From Lachnospiraceae bacterium MD308 (GTDB taxonomy: Bacteria; Bacillota; Clostridia; Lachnospirales; Lachnospiraceae): a stretch of DNA of 64,000 nucleotides. Positions 52,015 through 60,109 of this stretch are shown piece after piece. The DNA is taken from assembly GCA_000403475.2 (NCBI GenBank), contig KE159795.1, positions 930,983 through 994,982 on the forward strand, in the 5' to 3' direction. Each line of letters opens with the position of its first letter. The first letter of the stretch is position 1. The notes below the pieces were generated by a model. It was not told the DNA's origin. It did no database searches and worked only from the letters and a program-made list of their open reading frames with translations. A program made the position numbers and the translations under genes.

Positions 52015-52176
52015 TTATCCAAATAAAATTTCCTTTACTTCCTCTTCCCCCATGCTGCATATCCGGGCAATCTCTTCCGGCAGCTTGCCCTGCGCATGCA
52101 GGCGAAAAACTTTTCGACTTATTTCAATTCCCTGCTTTATTCCTTGCTTTTCTCCCATCTGAAATGAGCTGCTCAT
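52015..52176 (-). pseudogene. Remnant of an Rpn-type PD-(D/E)XK nuclease/transposase-like gene
   Basis: Fifty-three codons: MSSSFQMGEKQGIKQGIEIS, then RKVFRLHAQGKLPEEIARIC and EEEVKEILFG. The G-E-K-Q-G-I-K-Q-G-I repeat followed by a helix-turn-helix-like tail is how Rpn-type proteins end. No upstream nuclease domain is readable in any frame, so only the 3' end survives. The rest of 51826-52445 has the Bce promoter, two hairpins and no other gene. Confidence 0.6.
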
Positions 52177-52372
52177 CTATTTCTCTTAAAGAAAAATCAA
52201 ATGAGAAAGACTTTCTGATACTCTTATTTTATCATAAGTATGCCGCCAGAAAAAGCACAGATTTTCTTCAGGAAATATTCCGTAACATTTTGGAATCTTT
52301 GGCATGAAACTGCCAGATACATCCAGATGACCTCAGCAGCAAAGAATACTGCTGAAATGTATTTTAATTATA

Positions 52373-52403
52373 AAAGGGCCCACCACAAAAAGCAAGCCCT
52401 TCT
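52373..52403 (-). terminator. Terminator after the duplicated accessory genes
   Basis: AAGGGC ... GCCCTTTT hairpin on the minus strand, about 45 nt past the stop at 52446. The stem is short. Confidence 0.5.
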
Positions 52404-52445
52404 CTAAAAGTATCATCCGTAATAATAGTTTTTCCAGTAATTCCC

Positions 52446-52808
52446 TTAACAACTAGCAGGAATCCTTCTCACCCGGCACCATATAACAGTGCCATAAAGA
52501 GTAAACAACCATATCACACCAAGCAGCCAGTACTTAATCACTTTTTTATCACTTCCGAAATCCACAGCAACAATTTTTACGCCCTCCGTTCCATGTTCTT
52601 CGATTATATCATCAACTTGCGACTCTGTAATCTTTCCTCTGGCATTCGGCATAATTTCAACATTACGATATTCCCCGGATGTAATAATTTGTTCTTTATT
52701 TGTATCGTTAATATTCCGCTCTGAATTAATTTCTTTGACTAGCAGAATACTTAACGTGCATATCGTCACCGCAAAAATTATCATAATTATTTTTTCTAAT
52801 TTTTTCAT
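52446..52808 (-). CDS. Small two-helix membrane protein, copy 1
   Basis: Protein of 120 aa with an N-terminal helix (IIMIIFAVTICTLSILLV), an extracytoplasmic loop of about 60 residues and a second helix (YWLLGVIWLFTLYGTVIW). I do not recognise a family. The copy at 55206-55574 is almost identical, including most of the DNA. It ends the minus-strand series of lipoprotein and membrane genes. Start ATG 52808 has AAGGAG about 12 nt upstream. Confidence 0.7.
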   Translation of the reverse strand: MKKLEKIIMIIFAVTICTLSILLVKEINSERNINDTNKEQIITSGEYRNVEIMPNARGKITESQVDDIIEEHGTEGVKIVAVDFGSDKKVIKYWLLGVIWLFTLYGTVIWCRVRRIPASC

Positions 52809-52991
52809 TTACATCTCTCTCCTTTTTTATTCATAGTCGTAAATTCCTTCATTTACTTTTGTGCTCCTGTTCCTGAAAGCAAACGCTAATTCCGAAAGTC
52901 CCTGCTAACAGCATTCTTCACCAGTTAAACAATATCTCTTTTTCATAGATATGTACTGTGTTTCTCCGCATTAGCAATAACAAAATAAAAA

Positions 52992-53621
52992 TTATTTTTC
53001 ATAATCACATTTATAATGTTCCGTAGGTATCGCTTCAACTTCTCTAGCAGGAAGAAGATTCTTAGAAGCATCAACATATGTTCTGTATTCTTCATCCTTT
53101 TCTAATACTTCTTCTATATATTTTTCATCGGATTCAATTGAAGATATAAAATCTTCCGGTACCTCAAGCAGCAATGTCGAATTTGCTCCTATTACTGCTA
53201 ATTCCCCTTCTTCCGTTCCATATGCAGTAAAAATACAAACATCCCCTTCTTTTGGCAGAAAATCATCTTCATATACTTCGTAACAACTTCCGTCAACAGA
53301 TATTCCTCCCCTTTTAGTGATAGGAATATCTATATCCGTTCTCAATTCGCCCTTAAGATTTTTAATAACACGAATATCATAATTCGTGTATGGTCTTTCA
53401 CCGTCCTCATATTCACATCCATTATTCTTAACCACATTACCGACAAACGCATAATCTGCACTGCTGGTCAGCGCCACCGGATCATAAATATCCACATAAT
53501 ACGAGCCTGCTATTCTTTCTATAGGTAAATCCTTTTTCTCAGAAGTTTTCTTTTGCCCGCATGCTGTAAAAGTACAAATCATGGTACATAATAATATTGT
53601 ATAAAACAGTTTTCTCTTCAT
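52992..53621 (-). CDS. Lipoprotein of unknown function, copy 1
   Basis: Predicted lipoprotein of 209 aa; signal sequence MKRKLFYTILLCTMICTFTA, then lipidated Cys21. The mature part has DYAFVGNVVKNNG, followed by DIRVIKNLKGELRTDIDIPI and GDVCIFTAYGTEEGELAV, a beta-rich pattern that may be an OB- or NTF2-like fold; I cannot name it. The copy at 54209-54922 is about 75-80 percent identical by eye and has an extra acidic insert. Start ATG 53621 has only a weak AAGG upstream. Confidence 0.7.
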   Translation of the reverse strand: MKRKLFYTILLCTMICTFTACGQKKTSEKKDLPIERIAGSYYVDIYDPVALTSSADYAFVGNVVKNNGCEYEDGERPYTNYDIRVIKNLKGELRTDIDIPITKRGGISVDGSCYEVYEDDFLPKEGDVCIFTAYGTEEGELAVIGANSTLLLEVPEDFISSIESDEKYIEEVLEKDEEYRTYVDASKNLLPAREVEAIPTEHYKCDYEK

Positions 53622-53696
53622 ATTATATACTGCCTTTCTACTAATCTTTCTTTCAGCAAACAAATACTCCTACTCCTCAACCCACATATCACCGCC

Positions 53697-53736
53697 GTTT
53701 CTTAACTCTTATTCTATAATGTAACAGTTAAGAAAC
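53697..53736. repeat. Inverted repeat GTTTCTTAAC, copy 1
   Basis: GTTTCTTAAC and GTTAAGAAAC, perfect 10-bp arms around a 20-nt loop, between the membrane-protein and lipoprotein genes. The same structure occurs at 54992-55032 in the duplicate. It could be an attenuator hairpin or an operator. Confidence 0.7.
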
Positions 53737-53761
53737 AGCAGCGAATTGTATTAATATTTTC

Positions 53762-54199
53762 TTAAATTCTTCTTGAAGTTACTCTTTTGCTTTCATTTAT
53801 CCATCTTCGGATATCCCAGATAATAGCACTCCCAAGTATTATGACGTAAACGATAAAACAACGCTCAATAATTTGTACCATTGAATCTGAAAAGAATCCT
53901 GAAATGAGCAAACATAAAAGTGCTAATATCATACTTGAAAGCGTACCTCTGTAAATTCTGTTATCAATCGGATCTTTATACGCAATATACTGATTCTTGG
54001 GCACTGCTTTTTTGTATACGTACAAAACAATATCCAAAATAAGCATAATATTGATGACCACCGATGACATATCCATGATATCTGATGCAGGTTTAATCTC
54101 TGTAATATTTATCAGCAAAACTGCTATTAGAAAACAAATGATAATGCCTAACGTTGCTACCAACTGTATTCTTTTTCAGTTAGTCAATATCTTTTTCAT
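53762..54199 (-). pseudogene. Three-to-four-helix membrane protein with an early nonsense codon
   Basis: From ATG 54199, which has AAGGTG 5 nt upstream, the frame reads MKKILTN then UGA (54176-54178), then continues KRIQLVATLGIIICFLIAVL to a 133-codon open frame. The UGA at codon 8 probably replaced a sense codon such as TGG. Translation could restart at the TTG at 54163, so partial function is possible. The protein has helices near its start, middle and end and no recognised family. A shorter broken copy lies at 55024-55200. Confidence 0.6.
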
Positions 54200-54208
54200 A
54201 GTATCACC

Positions 54209-54922
54209 TTATTTTTCATAATCAGATTTATAATGTTCCATTGGTATCCCTTCAACATCTATAGCTGGAAGTACATTCTCAGAAGCATCAACATATGTTC
54301 TGTATTCTTCATTATTTTCTAATACTTCTTCTATATATTCTTCAATATTCTCATTATTTTCAGGAACCGTGTCCGAAAGCTCGTTCGAAGTCTCCCCATC
54401 ATCTGATGCCAAACTCAAACTATTTTCATTGGCTTCAATTGCAGATACAAAATCTTCCGGCACCTCAAGCAGCAGTGTTGAATTCGGTCCTCCCACTGAT
54501 AATTCACCTTCTTCCGTTCCATATGCAATAAAAATACAAACATCCCCTTCTTTTGGCAGGAAATCATCCTCATATACTTCATAACAACTTCCATCAACAG
54601 AAATTCCTCCCCACTTAATGATTGGGATATCTATATCTGTTCTTAATTCATTCTTAAGGTTTTTAATAACACGTATATCACAATTGGTATATGGTCTTTC
54701 ACCATCCTCATATTCATATCCTTTTTTCTTGACCACATTACCGATAAATGCATAATCTGCACTGCTAATCCGTACCACCGGGTCATAGAAGTCCACAAGA
54801 TATGAACATGCTATTCTTTCTATAGGCAGATCCTTTTCTTCAAAATTTTTCTTTTGTCCGCATGCTGTAAAAGCACAAATCATGGAACATAATAATATTG
54901 TATAAAACAGTTTTCTTTTCAT
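54209..54922 (-). CDS. Lipoprotein of unknown function, copy 2 (with acidic insert)
   Basis: Predicted lipoprotein of 237 aa; signal MKRKLFYTILLCSMICAFTA, lipidated Cys21. It matches copy 1 along its length except for an insert of about 30 residues rich in Ser, Asn, Asp and Glu near residue 170 (LSLASDDGETSNELSDTVPE). The stop is 9 nt before the ATG of the membrane-protein pseudogene, so the two were once coupled. Function unknown. Confidence 0.7.
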   Translation of the reverse strand: MKRKLFYTILLCSMICAFTACGQKKNFEEKDLPIERIACSYLVDFYDPVVRISSADYAFIGNVVKKKGYEYEDGERPYTNCDIRVIKNLKNELRTDIDIPIIKWGGISVDGSCYEVYEDDFLPKEGDVCIFIAYGTEEGELSVGGPNSTLLLEVPEDFVSAIEANENSLSLASDDGETSNELSDTVPENNENIEEYIEEVLENNEEYRTYVDASENVLPAIDVEGIPMEHYKSDYEK

Positions 54923-54991
54923 ACTGTATACTGCCTTTCTACTAATCTTTCTTTCAGAAAACAAATACTCCTCAACCCACACATCACCGCC

Positions 54992-55032
54992 GTTTCTTAA
55001 CTCTTATTCTATAAATAGAATCGTTAAGAAAC
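54992..55032. repeat. Inverted repeat GTTTCTTAAC, copy 2
   Basis: Same 10-bp arms as at 53697-53736 with a slightly different loop, placed in the same position relative to the lipoprotein gene. Part of the duplicated block. Confidence 0.7.
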
Positions 55033-55200
55033 AGCAGCGGATTGTATTAATATTTTCTTAAATTCTTCTATTTGTAGCATTAAATCTGAAAAGAATCCTG
55101 AAATGAGCAAACATAAAAGTGCTAATATCATACTTGAAAGTGTACCTCTGTAAATTCTGTTATCAATCGGGTCTTTATACACAATATCCTGATTCTTGAA
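55024..55200 (-). pseudogene. Fragment of the membrane-protein gene, copy 2
   Basis: Codes for YKDPIDNRIYRGTLSSMILA, then LLCLLISGFFSDLM, matching the middle of the gene at 53762-54199, but lacks both the N-terminal helix and the C-terminal region. It is joined directly to the end of the small membrane-protein gene at 55206, marking a deletion or recombination junction. Confidence 0.75.
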
Positions 55201-55205
55201 CACTA

Positions 55206-55574
55206 CTAACGACTGGCAGGAATCCTTCTCACCCGATACCATATAACAGTGCCATACAGAGTAAGCAACAATATCACACCAAGCAACCAGTACTTAATTA
55301 CTTTTTTATCACTTCCAGAATCCACAGCAACAATTTTTACACCCTCCGTTCCATGTTCTTCGATTATATCATCAACTTGCGACTTCGTAATCTTTCCTCT
55401 GGCATTTGGCATAATTTCAACATTACGATATTCCCCGGATGTAATAATTTGTTCTTTATTTGTATCGTTAATATTCCTATCTGAATTAATTTCTTTGACT
55501 AGCAAAATACTTAATGTGCATATCGTCACTGCAAAAACTATCATAATTTTTTTTTCTAATTTTTTATGCTCCAT
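55206..55574 (-). CDS. Small two-helix membrane protein, copy 2
   Basis: Protein of 122 aa, nearly identical to copy 1 at 52446-52808 (MEHKKLEKKIMIVFAVTICT at the start, VIWYRVRRIPAS at the end). Helices at residues 8-27 and 90-110. The start lies 19 nt after the stop of the upstream secreted-protein gene and has GGGAGAG before it, so they are co-transcribed. Function unknown. Confidence 0.7.
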   Translation of the reverse strand: MEHKKLEKKIMIVFAVTICTLSILLVKEINSDRNINDTNKEQIITSGEYRNVEIMPNARGKITKSQVDDIIEEHGTEGVKIVAVDSGSDKKVIKYWLLGVILLLTLYGTVIWYRVRRIPASR

Positions 55575-55593
55575 TTACATCTCTCCCTATTAA

Positions 55594-56490
55594 TTATGAT
55601 ATTTTAACATCTACTGAATATTCTATAGAATGTGCTGGCTTCTTTATAATTGCAGTTTTTGTACCTATTACAGCATTTGTCTTTGCATTTATTTTACTTT
55701 GAGTTCTTTTACATTTTTGTTTGTATGACCTTATATAAAATTTTCTACAATTTTTCCCAGCTTCCATATTCCTTGAAGCATATTTCACTTGACTTTTAAA
55801 CGTTACAGACGCTGAAATTCCGCTTGCCACAGATGTTGTATAATACTCTCCTCCTAATTCTCGTTTGCAAGTCAGAGTAACTTTACTCGAAAGCACCTTT
55901 TCCTGCCCTTTTGCAACGGATGTAATAAGTTTATCTTTATCTTTATACGGTTTACCGATATTTATGATTTTGCCATTCCGATACGTATATCCATAACCCT
56001 TTGGAGATATCGTTTCTGTTTTCAAATCATCTTCGTCATACCCTTCTTCATCTAATTCTCCCGCTTCTTTGTAATCAGATATAGTTACATAATCTCCATC
56101 GCCTACTGTTTCCGAATCCACAATATCTTGTACTATTTCTGAATCAATCTTTTCAAGAATCTCCGGATTAACTTCAACCCCTGCTACTTTCCCGTTATCA
56201 TAAACAAATAATGCTTTTTCTACCGATTCGAATAAATCTTTTTCCGCTAACGTGTCATTAGAAACAATACAGATTTCATTTTTCTTTTTTGACTCTGCAA
56301 TTTCTAATGCCGTCTCAATATCTTCAGTGGTAATATCTCTTTGAACATTCTTTTCCATTCTAATTACTGGCTCACTTTTCGAGAACACATATTCTGAACC
56401 TTCCGCCGCTTGGGACGAACCTGTATAGAATAAACACCCCGCCAATGCCAAACATATTGTATTTACAATCTTTTTTCTTCTTATCTTCAT
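55594..56490 (-). CDS. Secreted protein of unknown function
   Basis: Exported protein of 298 aa with signal peptide MKIRRKKIVNTICLALAGCL followed by FYTGSSQAAEG. The first mature half is acidic and helical; the second half is basic and beta-rich, with CKRELGGEYYTTSVASGISA and paired Cys residues. No family recognised. Start ATG 56490 follows AGGAG; the frame to 56571 lacks this. It is the first gene of the minus-strand accessory series and is driven by a promoter with a GCAACGA dyad at the -35 (site B). Confidence 0.7.
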   Translation of the reverse strand: MKIRRKKIVNTICLALAGCLFYTGSSQAAEGSEYVFSKSEPVIRMEKNVQRDITTEDIETALEIAESKKKNEICIVSNDTLAEKDLFESVEKALFVYDNGKVAGVEVNPEILEKIDSEIVQDIVDSETVGDGDYVTISDYKEAGELDEEGYDEDDLKTETISPKGYGYTYRNGKIINIGKPYKDKDKLITSVAKGQEKVLSSKVTLTCKRELGGEYYTTSVASGISASVTFKSQVKYASRNMEAGKNCRKFYIRSYKQKCKRTQSKINAKTNAVIGTKTAIIKKPAHSIEYSVDVKIS

Positions 56491-56635
56491 ATTTTTTCCA
56501 CTCCTATCTTCATATTTTTGTTTTTTTATTTTCTTAGCACTTTTATTGACCTTTGCTCCTTCCTCGTACATATATTTGCTTTGTGAACTCGTAATTGTTC
56601 ATACGATGTACTTCTGTATGTGCCTTACACTTCAC

Positions 56636-56679
56636 ATTATGCACAAAGACACCCCATCGCACAAGAAACGTATCGTTGC
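56636..56679 (-). promoter_or_regulatory. Promoter with GCAACGA-dyad operator, site B
   Basis: Minus strand GCAACGATACGTTTC (56665-56679) abuts TTGTGC (56659-56664), then a 17-nt spacer and CATAAT (56636-56641). It drives the secreted-protein gene at 55594-56490. Confidence 0.75.
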
Positions 56680-56685
56680 TCTCTG

Positions 56686-56767
56686 TCAATGATTCGTTGC
56701 TCTGCACCCCGGCAACCAATTGTTGCCTATATTTGCTGTAAATATCAAATATGCAACGATTCGTTGC
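56686..56767. promoter_or_regulatory. Three further GCAACGA dyads in the divergent intergenic region
   Basis: Minus-strand copies GCAACGAATCATTGA (56686-56700, exactly 21 bp from site B), GCAACAATTGGTTGC (56712-56726) and the perfect dyad GCAACGAATCGTTGC (56753-56767). With site B they make a cluster of four in the 384-bp gap before the XRE gene. Confidence 0.75.
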
Positions 56768-56811
56768 CCCCTTGATTTATACAGCACTCCGCCCTCTACA
56801 GCGCTGCACTC

Positions 56812-56841
56812 TTGACCCGCACCACAGACATATGATATATT
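56812..56841 (+). promoter_or_regulatory. Promoter of the XRE regulator gene
   Basis: TTGACC (56812-56817), 18-nt spacer, TATATT (56836-56841), 33 nt before the start. The perfect dyad at 56753-56767 lies 45 bp upstream. Confidence 0.55.
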
Positions 56842-56874
56842 ATTCACAGAGGAAAATTCAGGAAGGATAAAGGC

Positions 56875-57453
56875 ATGGACAACACCACAGATTTCTATGT
56901 AAGATTAAAAGAAGCCCGCCAAAAAAAGGGGCTTTCACAGGCTGATGCTGCTGATAAGCTGAATGTATCCAGACAGGCGATTTCCCGTTGGGAAACGGGA
57001 AAAGGTTTTCCAGACATTAACTTTTTGACCCCTATCAGTGAATTATATGATATATCTATAGATGAATTACTCGGACACAACATCTCTGTGTCCGAGTATG
57101 AATTGCCGGATATAGAAGAGAGGATGTTCAAATCAGATGAAACATCCCCAGATCCGTCTTTACCAGATGATAATGACAAAACACCTGCTTCTACATCTTC
57201 ACATATTAAGAACATTTTCAATCGAGAATATATTTTTTTAATATTACTGTTAGTTATATCCAATTTTAATACTTTTATAGGCTTAATCGTATCTATATAT
57301 GTTTTTGTTTGGACTTGGCGAAACAGAAGACATTATAAGCTGATCCTCGTATTATCTGTAATTTGCATTTTACTTGAACTAAATAATTTATACCAAGTTA
57401 TTGATGTATTTCTTCCATATAACTATTCTATAACAGTAGAAGAAATTTCATAA
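56875..57453 (+). CDS. Membrane-anchored XRE-family transcriptional regulator
   Basis: Protein of 192 aa. Residues 8-65 are an XRE helix-turn-helix (RLKEARQKKGLSQADAADKL, then NVSRQAISRWETGKGFPDI), residues 75-115 an acidic linker, and residues 118-190 contain three hydrophobic segments (FLILLLVISNFNTFIGLIVS), so DNA binding would take place at the membrane. RBS GAAGGATAAAGGC precedes the ATG. It lies between the two secreted-protein genes whose promoters carry the GCAACGA dyad and is the best candidate to bind it. Confidence 0.85.
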   Translation: MDNTTDFYVRLKEARQKKGLSQADAADKLNVSRQAISRWETGKGFPDINFLTPISELYDISIDELLGHNISVSEYELPDIEERMFKSDETSPDPSLPDDNDKTPASTSSHIKNIFNREYIFLILLLVISNFNTFIGLIVSIYVFVWTWRNRRHYKLILVLSVICILLELNNLYQVIDVFLPYNYSITVEEIS

Positions 57454-57478
57454 TAACCTGCTCATTAGTGGCAAATTA

Positions 57479-57988
57479 TTATGAACTTTTAACTATTAAT
57501 CTCTTATTTAGAATCTTAGCTACCACTTTTGAATTCTTTTTGACTGTTGCAAAGCTATATTTAAAAGAAAGTGTTGCCTGTGCATCGCTTTCTTTTAATA
57601 ACCTCATATTGCTAATACTTCCCTTTGTCACTTTATAAAATTTGTCATGTGCCCTCGTAATTCTATTGTTATTAACGTCTATATAAAATCCTGCTGTCCA
57701 CTTTTCCCTATACCTTCCAGTTATTTTATATGTTTTACTCGCTACCCTAACCTTCCCAGGCACTTCCTCTACTATAATCTCTGTCTCTTCTCCGTCTTCA
57801 TCCACGATTTCAAAGCTCTGTGTACCGCCCTTTTCCAAATCATACTCTACCGATTCCTGTATATCGATTTCGGCTCCATCCTCATTAACATCCTGCGCGT
57901 TTACTGCTCCTGCCGGAACAACTGCCATCACTGCGCACAATCCCAGACTCACAACAATTCGTTTCATTTCTTTCATTCTTATTCCCAT
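57479..57988 (-). CDS. Secreted DUF5626-like protein
   Basis: Exported protein of 169 aa: signal peptide in MKRIVVSLGLCAVMAVVPAG ending near AVNAQD, then a mature domain with SVEYDLEKGGTQSFEIVDED, EVPGKVRVASKTYKITG and AGFYIDVNNNRITRAHDKFY, which resembles the DUF5626 proteins of Lachnospiraceae. Function unknown. Start ATG 57988 follows GGGAGG. It is convergent with the XRE gene and carries the GCAACGA dyad at its -35 (site C). Confidence 0.7.
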   Translation of the reverse strand: MGIRMKEMKRIVVSLGLCAVMAVVPAGAVNAQDVNEDGAEIDIQESVEYDLEKGGTQSFEIVDEDGEETEIIVEEVPGKVRVASKTYKITGRYREKWTAGFYIDVNNNRITRAHDKFYKVTKGSISNMRLLKESDAQATLSFKYSFATVKKNSKVVAKILNKRLIVKSS

Positions 57989-58046
57989 ACTCTTATCCTC
58001 CCTTGCTCTCTTTATCGCCATAAAGATTTTTCCTTTATTCTCAATC

Positions 58047-58090
58047 AGTATACGCCCTGGCATAAAAAAGCACAAGCAATCATTCATTGC
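58047..58090 (-). promoter_or_regulatory. Promoter with GCAACGA-dyad operator, site C
   Basis: Minus strand GCAATGAATGATTGC (58076-58090) abuts TTGTGC (58070-58075), then a 17-nt spacer and TATACT (58047-58052). It drives the DUF5626-like gene. Confidence 0.75.
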
Positions 58091-58128
58091 CCCCTGCCAC
58101 GCCCGTATTTCCGCCATTCTCCTGCATA

Positions 58129-58149
58129 GGGGCAACGAATCGTTGCCCC
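58129..58149. promoter_or_regulatory. Extended perfect GCAACGA dyad
   Basis: Ten-base arms GGGGCAACGA and TCGTTGCCCC around one base, 21 bp in all, 56 bp from site C and about 30 bp upstream of the MarR -35 box. It could serve both divergent promoters. Confidence 0.75.
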
Positions 58150-58179
58150 TTTTTAACCTCATTTTTAGCAATTATTCCA

Positions 58180-58240
58180 TTGACAAATCCTTTTCCTGCT
58201 GATATATTCTATATGTTAAAAATGTTGATTAATCAACATT
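58180..58240 (+). promoter_or_regulatory. MarR gene promoter and palindromic operator
   Basis: TTGACA (58180-58185), 17-nt spacer, TATATT (58203-58208), then AATGTTGATTAATCAACATT (58221-58240), a perfect 20-bp palindrome over the expected start of transcription. This is the typical self-repression site of a MarR protein. Confidence 0.8.
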
Positions 58241-58267
58241 CAGTTGTTTTTAAGGAGCATTACTAAT

Positions 58268-58744
58268 ATGGTAGACAGATTCGAAAACCTGACAAGCGGT
58301 ATAACCCAAATCTATAAAAGCATCCAGAAGATCAAGCGCTGTCGGATGGATTCCCTTGGATTAAAGGGAACTCATGTCATGTGCCTCCATTATCTGTCCG
58401 AGTATCCAAAAGGACTGACTGCCGCTGACCTGTGCGGCAAATGTAAGGAAGACAAGGCGGGCATCTCAAGAATCTTGTCCGATCTTGAAAAAAACGGATT
58501 GATTGCCTATGAACAGCAGGGAACTGCGAAAGACGTCAAAAAATACCGCGCAAAAGCATCTCTCACTGCAAAAGGCAGGCAATACGCCAAAAAGATGACG
58601 AATCTTATCGTACATGCTACCATAGCCGGCGGTCAGGGAATCACCCCCGCAGAACGGGATACCTTCTACCGTATACTCTTTCAGATTGCCGATAATCTGA
58701 ACCATGTCTGTCAGAATCTCGAAAAACAGACAAAAAAAACTTAA
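58268..58744 (+). CDS. MarR-family transcriptional regulator
   Basis: Winged-helix regulator of 158 aa with the MarR core GLTAADLCGKCKEDKAGISR and ILSDLEKNGLIAYEQ, flanked by dimerisation helices. Start ATG 58268 follows AAGGAG; the frame to 58244 lacks one. A perfect palindrome lies just upstream and probably mediates autorepression. The downstream alcohol and aldehyde dehydrogenase genes read in the same direction, but an IS110 element now separates them, so any former co-transcription may be broken. Confidence 0.9.
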   Translation: MVDRFENLTSGITQIYKSIQKIKRCRMDSLGLKGTHVMCLHYLSEYPKGLTAADLCGKCKEDKAGISRILSDLEKNGLIAYEQQGTAKDVKKYRAKASLTAKGRQYAKKMTNLIVHATIAGGQGITPAERDTFYRILFQIADNLNHVCQNLEKQTKKT

Positions 58745-58846
58745 AGAAAGGATACTACTGTGAAAGAAAGTAGAGGACAGCCGATAAATGGCGCACTTTA
58801 ACAATCTGCCTCATGGCAGCCTTTGAAAAAGTATTGTTTTAGAAAG

Positions 58847-60109
58847 CTAAGAAACCAGTTGGGATTCAGAAATAATCCCTTCGCAGATTAGTAGTTTCTT
58901 AGCCTGCTTGATAGCTTTTTCCTTCTGCTTTTCTTTCAGAGGTTCAGGCATATCAATCTTGTATAAATCGGTCGGATTCCATACTTCACCAGCAGACAGC
59001 ATCTGGTAAATGGCAGTAAGGATCATCCGAGCGATTGCAATAATGGCTCGTTTTTTGCCACGGCGCTTCCTTATGCGTTCATATTTCTGTTTGTAGTAAG
59101 GCGATTTATCAGATTTCACGGCTGCATGAGCAACTTGTACTAATGCAGGTTTGAGGTAGACACCGGCACGTGTTATTCTGACGGATTTCTTCTTACCAGC
59201 AGATTCGTTGTTGCCGGGCGTTAATCCTGCCCAGCAGCATAAACGTTTGGAATCAGAAAACTGAGTCATATCGGTACCAATTTCAGAGATAATAGTAATG
59301 GCACTATTACGGTCAACACCTGGAATGGTACATAGTAACATGACAGCATTTTCATAGGGGGTAATCAAAGAATCAAGCATAGTGTCTATATCATTTATTA
59401 TAGATGTGATATAATCCATATGTGCGCGGATGAGGCGCATACGGTATTTTTGGGAATCAGTCATCTGGTACCCTTCGATGGATTCAATGACACTGTCAGA
59501 CTTCTTCTTTAGGGAACGAAGCAGTCTGGAAGCGATTTCTTCGTGGTTGATGGAATTGTCGGATTGCTCGATTAGATAGTCAATAACAGAGGTGGCTGAT
59601 TTTCCAAAGATATCGGAAACAACCGAATCTAATGCGACATTACAAACAGTAAGAGCATTCTGATATCTGTTCTTTTCGCTGGAACGGCAGGAGGTCAACT
59701 TGTAACGGTATCTTGTGAACTCACGCAGGATACGGATTGGTTTACAAGGAATATAACTTCCAGGAACCAGACCTAATCGAAATAACTCCCCAATCCACTT
59801 GGAATCCTTGGCATCGTCCTTGTTGCCTTTGACAGCTTTCACCCATTTGGGATTAGCGATGGTAACGTTAATATCGTTTTCCAAAAGGTTAAACACAGGA
59901 ACCCAGTATTTTCCGGTAGATTCCATGCAGACATCACGACATTTGTTTGCAATCAGCCATTCTTTGAATTGCAGGATAGAATTGTTGAAGGTGGAGAAAC
60001 GCTTCTTGTGGTAAGAGGGTTCGACTCCGGAAGTGGTTTTGATGATTGTTGCAACAAGAAAAGATTTGTGTACATCGATACCACAACAGGTTTGGTAAAC
60101 AACTTTCAA
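58847..60109 (-). mobile_element. IS110-family transposase gene
   Basis: DEDD transposase of 420 aa. The N-terminal RuvC-like domain has GIDVHKSFLVATI, CMESTGKYWVPVF and GNKDDAKDSKWIGELF (the D, E, D, D residues). The C-terminal Tnp20 domain has LLCTIPGVDRNSAITIISEI, FSDSKRLCCWAGLTPGNNES and the serine region SAGKKKSVRITRAG. The gene looks intact. I start it at the TTG at 60109 (LKVVYQTCCGIDVHK), 9 nt after AAGGAG. The element's ends are not marked by inverted repeats, as is normal for this family, so its borders are not defined here. Confidence 0.92.

Noticed and set aside
55594-57988. A bacteriocin or lantibiotic cluster
   Set aside because: Secreted proteins and regulators are present, but there is no short precursor with a leader, no modification enzyme and no dedicated export gene beside them; the Bce-like module has its own context.
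58759-58800. A 13-codon gene after the MarR stop
   Set aside because: It has a ribosome binding site but ends after 13 codons, with no similarity to a known small protein; noted only as a possible remnant beside the IS element.
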